NCBI GenBank assembly: GCA_948517135.1
Contig: CAORJJ010000024.1
Coordinates: 1-23,929 of the forward strand
Length of the DNA: 23,929 nucleotides
From: an uncultured Clostridia bacterium
Lineage (GTDB): Bacteria > Bacillota > Clostridia > TANB77 > CAG-508
Reading direction: 5' to 3'
The notes under the pieces: generated by a model
Database searches by the model: none
What the model was told of the DNA's origin: nothing
The model's input: only the letters and a program-made list of their open reading frames with translations
Shown here: positions 15,911 through 23,917 of the stretch, in pieces
How the letters are laid out: each line of letters begins with the position of its first letter
Position numbering within the stretch: position 1 is the first letter of the stretch
Translations under genes and position numbers: made by a program

Positions 15911-16343
15911 ATGAAAAAGAGCTTTGTTATTTTAATTATAATATTAGTTGTTGCACGGTATAATTGCTGGAATGCAATATAAAAATCTGCAAAAACAAAA
16001 ACTTGAAATTACTAAATTTAATTTGAATTATGAAGAATATAATAAAGATAATTTGAATGGACTAGATATTACAAGTTTAATAAATCGAGCAACAAGTCAT
16101 AATGAAAAAAATTTTGTTGAAAAAGATGAAAATGGACTATATAATTTAGATAATGAAGATTGTATAGAAATATATGTTAAAATGATTATAAATAATACTA
16201 CATATAGAATGGAAAGAATTAATAATTTAGGAATTAATTCTTTTACAGAATACTTCGGAGAAGTTAGCTTTAAATGTATAGATGTTAAATATCATAAAAA
16301 TGGTAAAATTTCATCAATGACTTTTGAAGCAAAAGAATACTAA
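15911..16343 (+). CDS. Small pilin-like protein needing a +1 frameshift at CGG
   Basis: Starting at ATG 15911 (AGGA 5 bases upstream) the gene encodes a membrane helix MKKSFVILIIILVVA, then meets CGG at 15956; zero-frame translation stops at 15980. Skipping the C gives GIIAGMQYKNLQ and a continuous 143-residue product. The downstream part is clearly real: FNLNYEEYNK at 36-45 and LDITSLINRATSHN match the 14232 and 15167 paralogues. The helix, at about 4-20, is only complete when both frames are joined. An alternative is internal initiation at TTG 15948, but that would lack the helix and has no ribosome binding site. Function: inferred minor exported subunit of the Tad-like machine. Confidence 0.65.
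15953..15960 (+). other. +1 frameshift site 3: GCA-CGG-T in the membrane helix
   Basis: Zero frame reads GTT GCA CGG TAT; the joined product needs GTT GCA (C) GGT ATA ATT, giving Val-Ala-Gly-Ile-Ile. The in-frame codon at the break is CGG (15956-15958), as at the two ATPase sites, with a different codon (GCA) before it. No homopolymer surrounds it. Confidence 0.7.
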
Positions 16344-16423
16344 AGTTTTTAATGTTACTATTAGAAAAAACTGATAGTTATTAAAATAAAATACAAATTA
16401 AGCAAAAATAAGGAGGAAAAGTT

Positions 16424-16927
16424 ATGGAGAATGCTTCTAAAGCACTTATCATAGCAGGTGCTATTTTATTATCAATACTAATTATAGCAATTGGTATGTA
16501 TGTTTATTCTAGTGCACAAAGCACAATTAATAGTTCATTAACACAAATGTCAAGTTCAGAAAAAGGAGCTTTTAATAGTACATTTACAGGATATCAAGGA
16601 AATCAAACAGGTTCACAAGTAAAAGCTTTAATTGGAGATTTATTAACAAATGCTTCTACATATGCTGAAGAACAAGCTAAAATTGTTAATTTTGATGTAA
16701 TAGATTGGGTTAGCTCTAAAAATCAAAAGCCAGCATCAGCTAAACAGCCAGAAAAAGAAAATGATACACAAGCATATTGTGATAGTTTAAATGCTATAAG
16801 AAATGGTATAGAAAATAAGCATACATATTTTGTAGAAGTTAATACTGGTACAGCAGGTGTTGTTGATCAGATAAATGTATATTATGATAAAGATAAAGCT
16901 CCAGCAGGTGGAGAATCTACAACCTAA
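16424..16927 (+). CDS. Pilin-like protein with NASKAL N-terminus, candidate major subunit
   Basis: A 167-residue protein starting MENASKALIIAGAILLSILI, with a membrane helix at about 8-28. After it come Ser/Thr/Asn-rich sequence and FNSTFTGYQG at 50-59 with QTGSQVKALIGDLL, which follows the FN-x2-F-x2-Y order of the neighbours. The C-terminus is Ala/Gly/Thr-rich and lacks Cys apart from one. A very good AAGGAGGAAAAG ribosome binding site, small size, low charge and a terminator-like hairpin right after it suggest higher expression than its neighbours, so it may be the main structural subunit. That is inference. I have seen similar N-termini in hypothetical proteins of gut clostridia but know no experimental function. 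Confidence 0.6.
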   Translation: MENASKALIIAGAILLSILIIAIGMYVYSSAQSTINSSLTQMSSSEKGAFNSTFTGYQGNQTGSQVKALIGDLLTNASTYAEEQAKIVNFDVIDWVSSKNQKPASAKQPEKENDTQAYCDSLNAIRNGIENKHTYFVEVNTGTAGVVDQINVYYDKDKAPAGGESTT

Positions 16928-16947
16928 TAAAATACAAATTTAATTTT

Positions 16948-16990
16948 AAAGTGGTATGTTTATTATATAAATATACATACCACTTTTATG
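16948..16990 (+). terminator. Terminator or attenuator after the NASKAL pilin-like gene
   Basis: Perfect 12-bp arms AAAGTGGTATGT (16948-16959) and ACATACCACTTT (16975-16986) with a 15-base AT loop, then a short T-run (TTTTA). The T-run is brief, so partial termination that lowers downstream expression is as likely as a full stop. Confidence 0.6.
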
Positions 16991-17018
16991 TAATATATTA
17001 TAAAGAAAGGAATAAGGT

Positions 17019-17837
17019 ATGGACGAAAACGCATCTCAAGCTTTAATGATTGCTTTTGGATTATTTGTATTTGTTATTGCAATGTCTTTTACAATGTATA
17101 TGTTTTCAAAGCTTTCATCAACTTCAGAAATCTTAATATATGCCTCAGATAAAACCAATTACTATGATAATGTTGAAGTAGTTGGAAAAGAAGGTATTGA
17201 AAGATATGTAAATTCCGAAACTGTTATTCCAACTTTATATAGATATTATAAAGAACATTTTTGTGTTAAAATTTATGATGCTACAGGTGATGAAAAAATT
17301 GGATTAGGTTCTTCAGAAGATAATCCAGTTCTTGTTCAAATACTTGATGTTAATTTAGAAGGAAGAGTTGAAAATGCAGCAAGGGATAGTAAAATAAAAA
17401 TAGGAGAACAGCCAACAGATTTAAAAAACTTCGATGCTTATTCTTTAAAAACTATTTATGATAATAAAGACTCAAGTAATATGAATTCACAAAGAACATT
17501 GTTATATATGTTTGGAGCACCATGGATAGGTAGCACAGATGATATGAAACTTAGAGTAGACTTTTTTATAAATGGAGATGCGGGGTATATAAATAATAGA
17601 TTAGTAGACTATACAAAGCATCCATTTCATAAAATGTTAAATGCAACTAAAGAAAATTCAGCATATCAATTTAAAGAAAATTTTATTAGTTATTCATATA
17701 CAGGAGAAACAATGACAACAGATGATGAAGACGTTTTGGTTACAGGTACAATACCAAAAGATAAAATTGTAGTAACTTATACATTAGTTAAAGTTGATGA
17801 TGAGATGAAAGAACAAATCGATAAAATTAGAAAATAA
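17019..17837 (+). CDS. Pilin-like protein with NASQAL N-terminus, 272 aa
   Basis: A 272-residue protein starting MDENASQALMIAFGLFVFVI, with a membrane helix at about 8-30. It shares the N-terminal signature with the 15167 and 16424 products but not the FN-x2-Y block. The rest (about 45-272) is a predicted extracellular domain with many Tyr, Asp and Asn, containing YRYYKEHFCVKIYD and GAPWIGSTDDMKLRVDFFIN; I recognise no family. AAAGGAATAAGGT precedes the ATG. It is placed after a hairpin terminator and 46 bases before the next gene. Likely a minor subunit of the Tad-like structure, by context only. Confidence 0.55.
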   Translation: MDENASQALMIAFGLFVFVIAMSFTMYMFSKLSSTSEILIYASDKTNYYDNVEVVGKEGIERYVNSETVIPTLYRYYKEHFCVKIYDATGDEKIGLGSSEDNPVLVQILDVNLEGRVENAARDSKIKIGEQPTDLKNFDAYSLKTIYDNKDSSNMNSQRTLLYMFGAPWIGSTDDMKLRVDFFINGDAGYINNRLVDYTKHPFHKMLNATKENSAYQFKENFISYSYTGETMTTDDEDVLVTGTIPKDKIVVTYTLVKVDDEMKEQIDKIRK

Positions 17838-17883
17838 TAGTAACAGAATAAAAAAGTGTTAGTTAAAATTAAAGGAGGATATT

Positions 17884-18408
17884 ATGAGTGATACATTAGT
17901 TACAGTTATTGCAATACTACTTGCAGCAATTATGATGTTTGTTTTCCCGTTATTATCAGTTTCAGAAAGAAGTGATGATATATCACAATTATCAGTTCAA
18001 ACAGCTACTGCTGAATTTGTAGATAATTCTAGATCCATAGGAAAAATAACAATGGATAATTATTCTAAATTAGTTGATACAATTTATGCTACTGGAAATT
18101 CTTATGATATTGAAATGGAAGTTAAAATTTTAGATGAAAATATTGGTAAGAAATCTGCATGGACACAAGGAACTGTAATTGGAGAAAATGTATATTATTC
18201 AGTATATACATCACAAATTGTAGAAGTTTTAAATGAGTCTGGAATATATAATATGAAAGAAGGAGATATATTCTCTTGCAGTATAAAAAATACAAATAAA
18301 ACATTATCTCAAACAATAAGAGGAATATTTTATTCAATATCTAGTGGAGATACATATTCTATTGCAGCTCAACATTCTGGTGTTTGTACTGCAAATGGTT
18401 CAAAATAA
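17884..18408 (+). CDS. TadE-like small membrane-anchored protein
   Basis: A 174-residue protein with a membrane helix at about 4-26 (LVTVIAILLAAIMMFVFPLL), followed directly by VQTATAEFVDNSRSIGKIT, an arrangement resembling TadE/pseudopilin-like proteins of Gram-positive Tad loci, in which a conserved 'x-F-x-[DE]' helix follows the membrane span. Residues 60-174 include YSKLVDTIYATGNSYDIEME and a C-terminal part with two Cys. AAAGGAGG precedes the ATG at ideal distance. The family assignment is weak and rests on architecture and position ahead of the 921-aa protein. Confidence 0.5.
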   Translation: MSDTLVTVIAILLAAIMMFVFPLLSVSERSDDISQLSVQTATAEFVDNSRSIGKITMDNYSKLVDTIYATGNSYDIEMEVKILDENIGKKSAWTQGTVIGENVYYSVYTSQIVEVLNESGIYNMKEGDIFSCSIKNTNKTLSQTIRGIFYSISSGDTYSIAAQHSGVCTANGSK

Positions 18409-18425
18409 TATAAAGGATGATGTAG

Positions 18426-21191
18426 ATGAAATTACAAGGAATGAGTATAATATTTGCACTAGTATGTTTACCTATAATTTTAGTTATAGCGTATTATATT
18501 AGCTTGCAAATTGATACAATAACTTTACAAAATATGTATGATTCTAAATTATTAGATGCTACATATGATGCAATGTCTGCTTTTGAATTAAACACTGCAA
18601 ATGAAGATTTGTCCAGTGTTTCAGATTCATTGCGTACAATTATAGAAGCATCTAATAATATTTTTATGAACACATTAGCAACAAATTTAGGAATGTCTAA
18701 TGCAAGTAAATCATATTTGGAACCCAATATACCATCAATTTTGTATACATTATATGATGGTTATTATATTTATGCACCAACTTATGCACCAACAGTAATT
18801 ACAGATTCTAAAGGGAATGCTGTATCTGTTGGTGATTTAGGCGTTGAAAAAGGAACAGATGGAAATTATAATTTTTATGATCCAACAACAAATGAAGAAT
18901 ATCAAGGTTGGGTAGATAAAGTTTCTAAAAATGAAGCTGTGCCTTCTGATAAAGCTAAAAAGGAAGATTTTGATAAAAAGTATACCAAAACAGTTGATGA
19001 TACTCATAATAATGTTGATTATGGTCAATTATTGTATAAAACTCCAAATACTAAAACAACAACAGAAAATGGTATGACTAAATATTCTAATTGTACAACT
19101 TCAACAAATCCTGCATCATCTATAAATCCAAAGCCAACAGATGCAAAATATAGAACTCAAAATGTTTTAAAATCATATATTCCATATTCTGCAAGATATA
19201 TTCAGTCAGGATTGAAAGATAGCACTGGTTTGCAATTTGATGCAGATATTAATGTAATATATACATTAGATAATTATATTACAATAGATGGAACATTTAC
19301 ATATGAAGGTAATAAAAAAATTTATTATACAAAATCTGGATATTTAATTCCTTTTACTTCAAATGGAGTTTGTGTAAGGATATTTTTAGATGAAGAAACA
19401 AATAATGGAGATGAAAAAAAAGCATTAAATTATAATCAAAATGAGATTCAACAATTTATAGAGTCAGGAAGATCTGTGAGAGTAGAGGTTTTAAAAGACT
19501 TAGAAAAACCTGATGATTGGGAAACTATAATAGAAATAAATAATACTAATAATAATAAAGTGATAATAGATCCTACAAATCAAAATAGAGATTCAGCAAA
19601 TTCTAAATTAGTTAGATATGAAAATATGCAATTTGCTTTAGAAGAATTTAATAAAAAATTAAATAGTAACTTATTTGAAGGTGCTAATGAAGATGAAACT
19701 AATAGAAATATTATTGATGGGTATAATTTAATTGCTAGTACATTTTCTGGTGAAGGAATTGATTTTTCATTAGGAGAAAATGAAACTTTGCAAAGTAAAA
19801 TTGCTGAAAATTTAGATATTATTAGAAATAATATAAATAATCTAAAATATAATATGCAATTAAATTCAGCAGCAGTTTATTATGCTAAAGCTGCAATTTT
19901 TTCAAATTGGGTTAAAGATAATTTAAGTGATTTAAAAATAAATAGTATACAAGATATATCAGGAGTAGGATATTCAACATATACAGAAACTATGTCTGGG
20001 AGTGAAGAATATAGTTATTTGAATATGTGGAAAGATGAAAGTGGAGTTTTTGATTTTTCAGAAGGGGATAATATATATGGAACAACAGAAATAAAAAAGG
20101 ACTCTTCATTTTATAATCATAAGCTAAAGGTAATAAGAGCATCTATTCAATACAATTTGAATCAAGCGATGTCTGCATATAATAGACATATTTATTATGT
20201 AGATGAGGCAGAAAATTATAAATTTGATAAAAATACTGATTATGCAATGCCAATAATGAGTGAAACTGAATGGGATCAGATATTAAATAATATTTCAATT
20301 GTTACATTTATGCAAGGTTTAAATTGTAAGTTAAAAACATATAATAATTATGCTGTTGTGTCAAGTACAAATAATGAAATAATGACAACTGTTGATAATA
20401 TATATTATGCGAAAAAAGAAGAATTTAATAATGAAACTTCAGAATATCATGCATTTAATTGTTCAAAAATAAAAGATTATGAAAGTGATAATCAATATAT
20501 TTCATTTACTTCAAAAGAAGTAAAATATGACAAATTGTCAACAACTTCAGCTGTTTTACCATATAAATATGATCATAAAAATTTAGCATGTTATGATTGT
20601 ATAAATGATTGTAATTATAGGGGATTAGACATTTTTCAATATTGGGAAAATCCTGATGCCAAGCCACCTGAAGTAAAAAAACCTAGAAGTGATTTTGATA
20701 AATATCATAATTTAAGAAAAGCTTTTTATATAGGTGTTGCAAAAGAAAGAAATGACATTTATAAAATGAATGCTGTAAAAAATTCAGAAGGTTATGAAAT
20801 TATATACATAAATGAAACTGTAATACCATCAACTCAAACCTCTATTTTAGATATAAAAAAAATAAAAGAAATTGAAGTGGTTTTAGGAGCTGTAAATACT
20901 AAATTTGAAAATGAAAATGTTTTAACTTTCTCAATAGAATATCCAGCTAATAGTCCAATAGGTGGTACTCTTTATAATACAATGTATTCAGTGCCAACAA
21001 GAACACTAAATAATTATACATGGAAAATAAAGGTGGATCCAAATACAGCACAAAGTGGGAAATTCAATATAAGTAATTTATATTTTAGACTTCAAAATGC
21101 AGACACATCTTCTTTTTATGAAAACAATTTAGATGCAACTTCACTTAAATTAAAAAATTCAATAAAAGAAATAAGAATAATTTATAAATAA
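18426..21191 (+). CDS. Very large (921 aa) membrane-anchored extracellular protein, TadG/tip-like
   Basis: A 921-residue protein with one N-terminal membrane helix (about 6-28), then a helical stalk rich in Ala, Asn and Ser (ISLQIDTITLQNMYDSKLLD; about 29-100) as in TadE/TadG-type pseudopilins, and a long domain of low charge bias with many Tyr, Asn and Thr. A Cys cluster lies at 722, 725 and 729 (CYDCINDC). Being the last and largest gene of the locus, it could be a tip or adhesive subunit; this is inference. It starts 17 bases after the TadE-like gene with AAGGATGA upstream. No frame problem and no in-frame CGG. No known enzymatic domain recognised. Confidence 0.6.
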   Translation: MKLQGMSIIFALVCLPIILVIAYYISLQIDTITLQNMYDSKLLDATYDAMSAFELNTANEDLSSVSDSLRTIIEASNNIFMNTLATNLGMSNASKSYLEPNIPSILYTLYDGYYIYAPTYAPTVITDSKGNAVSVGDLGVEKGTDGNYNFYDPTTNEEYQGWVDKVSKNEAVPSDKAKKEDFDKKYTKTVDDTHNNVDYGQLLYKTPNTKTTTENGMTKYSNCTTSTNPASSINPKPTDAKYRTQNVLKSYIPYSARYIQSGLKDSTGLQFDADINVIYTLDNYITIDGTFTYEGNKKIYYTKSGYLIPFTSNGVCVRIFLDEETNNGDEKKALNYNQNEIQQFIESGRSVRVEVLKDLEKPDDWETIIEINNTNNNKVIIDPTNQNRDSANSKLVRYENMQFALEEFNKKLNSNLFEGANEDETNRNIIDGYNLIASTFSGEGIDFSLGENETLQSKIAENLDIIRNNINNLKYNMQLNSAAVYYAKAAIFSNWVKDNLSDLKINSIQDISGVGYSTYTETMSGSEEYSYLNMWKDESGVFDFSEGDNIYGTTEIKKDSSFYNHKLKVIRASIQYNLNQAMSAYNRHIYYVDEAENYKFDKNTDYAMPIMSETEWDQILNNISIVTFMQGLNCKLKTYNNYAVVSSTNNEIMTTVDNIYYAKKEEFNNETSEYHAFNCSKIKDYESDNQYISFTSKEVKYDKLSTTSAVLPYKYDHKNLACYDCINDCNYRGLDIFQYWENPDAKPPEVKKPRSDFDKYHNLRKAFYIGVAKERNDIYKMNAVKNSEGYEIIYINETVIPSTQTSILDIKKIKEIEVVLGAVNTKFENENVLTFSIEYPANSPIGGTLYNTMYSVPTRTLNNYTWKIKVDPNTAQSGKFNISNLYFRLQNADTSSFYENNLDATSLKLKNSIKEIRIIYK

Positions 21192-21239
21192 CAAAAAAGA
21201 TTTCTTATTAAAATTATTAAACTTAATAAAAATAAAATA

Positions 21240-21287
21240 AATGGTTATTATAATTTTATGAAAAAGATTAAGATTATAATAACCATT
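21240..21287 (+). promoter_or_regulatory. Perfect inverted repeat around the spoIVB start codon
   Basis: AATGGTTATTATAAT (21240-21254) and ATTATAATAACCATT (21273-21287) are perfect 15-base arms around an 18-base loop that carries the ATG at 21258; the inner bases can pair further. No Shine-Dalgarno is visible upstream. The structure could mask initiation or be a protein operator. Confidence 0.6.
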
Positions 21288-22451
21288 ATTTTTTTATTTA
21301 TTATATATATGTATACAATAAATATTACTCTAATTCCTAAGAATTTAATATTAGGCAGTGGACAAAACTATTATCCTAAATTACTTCCAGGAATACATGC
21401 TTCTGAGACTCAAGAGACTTCTAATGGAAACTATAATACAAGTAAAATAGAATATAAATTATTAGGAGTTAATCTATTAAGAAATACCAGTATAACAAGA
21501 ATTGAAGATATAGAAGTTGTGCCAATTGGAAAAATTATAGGATTGAAATTATATACTGATGGTGTATTAATTGTTGGGAAATCAGAAATAGAAGATTCTA
21601 ATAATAATATGACAAAACCTTATGAAAAAAGTAATATTATGGAAGGAGATACAATAGTAAGTATTAATGAGGAAAGAGTAGAAAGTATTGATACACTCAA
21701 GAAAATAGTTAATAATTCGAAAGGAAAAGATTTAAGAATAACATTATTAAGAAATGGAACAACATTTACATCAAATATAAAACCTATTCAGTCTAAAAAT
21801 AAAGATTACAAATTAGGTTTATGGGTAAAAGATGCAGCAACTGGAGTTGGAACAATGACATTTTATGAGCCCAATAGCCAAAGTTTTGCAGTTTTAGGAC
21901 ATGGTATAACAGATTCTGATACAGATTCTTTAATACAGATTGATTATGGTGAATTGGTTACTTCAAGAGTAATTTCTATTCAAAAAGGAAAAACAGAGAG
22001 TCCTGGCGAAATAAGAGGAACAATTTTAAATCAACAAAAAATAGGTACAGTATCTAAAAATACACAGTTTGGCTTATATGGTAATTTAGAAAATTTAACA
22101 AGTTTAAATATAGATCTATCTAATAAGATGAAAGTTGCTTCTAGAGATGAAATAGAAGTAGGAAAAGCAAAAATATTATGTAGTATAGATAGTAGTAATA
22201 AAGCAGAAGAATATGACATAGAAATTGAGAAATTATATACAGACAATAATTATAATAATAAAAGTATGTTAATACGAATTACAGATGAAGAATTAATTCA
22301 AAAGACTGGTGGAATAATAAGAGGTTTATCAGGAGCTCCTATAATACAAAATGGAAAATTTGTAGGTGCAATTACGAATGTTTTAGTTTCAAATCCAGAA
22401 GTTGGATATGGTATTTTTGCAGATTTGATGATAAAAGAAATTGGAATCTAA
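21258..22451 (+). CDS. spoIVB: SpoIVB serine peptidase (stage IV sporulation protein B)
   Basis: A 397-residue S55-family peptidase. Order: membrane anchor (about 4-22), PDZ domain (about 95-180, with MEGDTIVSINEERV), then the catalytic domain with LGHGITD (His215), ITDEEL (Asp343) and GLSGAPIIQNG (Ser358). The Asp-Ser distance of 15 equals that of the B. subtilis triad. SpoIVB is secreted from the forespore into the intermembrane space, where it starts the signal that activates pro-sigma-K processing. Differences from the usual text are SGAP instead of SGSP and ITNV where I recall a conserved THV. It has no recognisable Shine-Dalgarno and its start sits in a hairpin. The common spo0A neighbour is absent; murC is convergent. 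Confidence 0.93.
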   Translation: MKKIKIIITIIFLFIIYMYTINITLIPKNLILGSGQNYYPKLLPGIHASETQETSNGNYNTSKIEYKLLGVNLLRNTSITRIEDIEVVPIGKIIGLKLYTDGVLIVGKSEIEDSNNNMTKPYEKSNIMEGDTIVSINEERVESIDTLKKIVNNSKGKDLRITLLRNGTTFTSNIKPIQSKNKDYKLGLWVKDAATGVGTMTFYEPNSQSFAVLGHGITDSDTDSLIQIDYGELVTSRVISIQKGKTESPGEIRGTILNQQKIGTVSKNTQFGLYGNLENLTSLNIDLSNKMKVASRDEIEVGKAKILCSIDSSNKAEEYDIEIEKLYTDNNYNNKSMLIRITDEELIQKTGGIIRGLSGAPIIQNGKFVGAITNVLVSNPEVGYGIFADLMIKEIGI

Positions 22452-22486
22452 AAAACTCTCCAAATATTTGGAGAGTTTTTTATAAT
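22451..22486. terminator. Bidirectional terminator between spoIVB and murC
   Basis: AAAAACTCTCCAAA and TTTGGAGAGTTTTT form a perfect stem with a very short loop and T-runs in both directions. It lies directly between the two convergent stop codons. Confidence 0.9.
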
Positions 22487-22488
22487 AC

Positions 22489-23874
22489 TTATTTTAAAAT
22501 CATTGGTCCAATTTGGGTAACAGTTCCAGCGCCTAAAGTAATTATAATATCATTATCTTTTACATTATTTTTGATATAAGATACAACTTCATCAAAATTA
22601 GGCATATAAATTACTTTTTTCCCTTTTGAATTAATTTTTTCTGCTAAATTTTTTGAAGAGATATCAAAAGTATTTGTTTCACGAGCTGCATATATGTCTA
22701 AAAGAATAATGTTATCAAAATCAAGAAGAGAATCTGCAAAATCATCTAAATGATTTTTTGTTCTTGAATATGTGTGAGGTTGGAAAATAACCCAAGACTC
22801 ATTATATTTTTTATTTTTTATTGCATTTGATGTTGCTTTTATTTCTGTTGGGTGATGTGCATAATCATCAAATATAGAAATTTTATTATTTAATTTTCCT
22901 TTAAATTCTAATCTACGTTCAGCTCCTGTAAATTTTTTTAAAGAATTTTGCATAATTTCTTTTGAAATATTGTAATAATCACAAGTTGAAATACAAGCAA
23001 GTGCATTTAAAATATTGTGACGTCCAGCGACAGAAAGTGAAAATGTAGCATAAAATTCATTATTTTTGTATACGTCAAATTTTGCAAAACCATTTTCATC
23101 AAATTCAATATTTTTTGCTAAGAAATTACACTTATCATTTTCAATTCCATATGAAATGAATTTTGATTTTACAATATCTTTCATTGCAAAACAATTTTTA
23201 TCATCACCATTTACTATAACTAAACCTTCTGGTTCAACAATTTGTGCAAAATCATTAAAGGCTTTTACAACATTTTCAAAAGTTTTGTAATAATCTAAAT
23301 GATCATTATCTATATTTAAAATTATTGCTGTATTAGGGAAGAACTTTAAAAAGTTTCCTTTATACTCACAAGATTCTAATATAAAATATTCACTATTTCC
23401 AACACGATAATTTCCACCAATTGAATCTAATATTGCTCCAACTTCGATAGATGGATCTTTTTCTGCATCAATAAAACAAGTAGAAAGCATTGATGTTGTT
23501 GTTGTTTTTCCATGTGTTCCTGAAATGCAAATAGCTTCATTATAAAGTTTTGTTAGATATCCAACAAAAGTTCCCCTTCCAATAATAGGGATATTTTTTT
23601 CTTTTGCATTTATTATTTCAGGATCACTATCACTTATAGCAGCAGAATATACTATTAAATCAGCTTTTTTTGAATTTTCCAAATCATGCCCAATAACAGT
23701 TGAGATTCCATGTTTATTTAAGTTATCTGTAATTTCACTTCTAGTTAAATCTGAACCAGTAACAATATAGTTCCAATTGTGTAATGTTTCTGCAATTGCA
23801 CTCATACTAATTCCACCAATTCCGATAAGATGAATATGTTTATAGTTTGATAAATCTGATATTTGTGTGTCCAA
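22489..23874 (-). CDS. murC: UDP-N-acetylmuramate--L-alanine ligase
   Basis: A 461-residue Mur ligase of normal length. N-terminal UDP-binding motif GIGGISMS (18-25), ATP-binding P-loop GTHGKTTTT (119-127), the central NIDNDHLDYY block, and AHHPTEI near residue 330 define MurC rather than MurD/E/F. It adds the first L-alanine to UDP-MurNAc in the cytoplasm. The start is a TTG (23872-23874) with AAGGAA 9 bases upstream on the minus strand; no closer ATG keeps the conserved N-terminus. A TATAAT (minus strand, 23912-23917) is a likely -10 box, with its -35 beyond the window edge. One out-of-frame CGG (ATC-GGA) occurs near the start and does not need recoding. Confidence 0.97.
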   Translation of the reverse strand: MDTQISDLSNYKHIHLIGIGGISMSAIAETLHNWNYIVTGSDLTRSEITDNLNKHGISTVIGHDLENSKKADLIVYSAAISDSDPEIINAKEKNIPIIGRGTFVGYLTKLYNEAICISGTHGKTTTTSMLSTCFIDAEKDPSIEVGAILDSIGGNYRVGNSEYFILESCEYKGNFLKFFPNTAIILNIDNDHLDYYKTFENVVKAFNDFAQIVEPEGLVIVNGDDKNCFAMKDIVKSKFISYGIENDKCNFLAKNIEFDENGFAKFDVYKNNEFYATFSLSVAGRHNILNALACISTCDYYNISKEIMQNSLKKFTGAERRLEFKGKLNNKISIFDDYAHHPTEIKATSNAIKNKKYNESWVIFQPHTYSRTKNHLDDFADSLLDFDNIILLDIYAARETNTFDISSKNLAEKINSKGKKVIYMPNFDEVVSYIKNNVKDNDIIITLGAGTVTQIGPMILK

Positions 23875-23911
23875 TATAAAACATTCCTTTCAAAATATAT
23901 TTGCATTTTAG

Positions 23912-23917
23912 ATTATA
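23912..23917 (-). promoter_or_regulatory. Likely -10 box of murC
   Basis: Minus-strand TATAAT about 38 bases before the TTG start. The matching -35 box would lie past the end of the window, so this is a partial promoter call. Confidence 0.4.

Noticed and set aside
15948..16343. Independent gene starting at TTG 15948
   Set aside because: No Shine-Dalgarno. The upstream ATG at 15911 with promoter and AGGA supplies the missing membrane helix.
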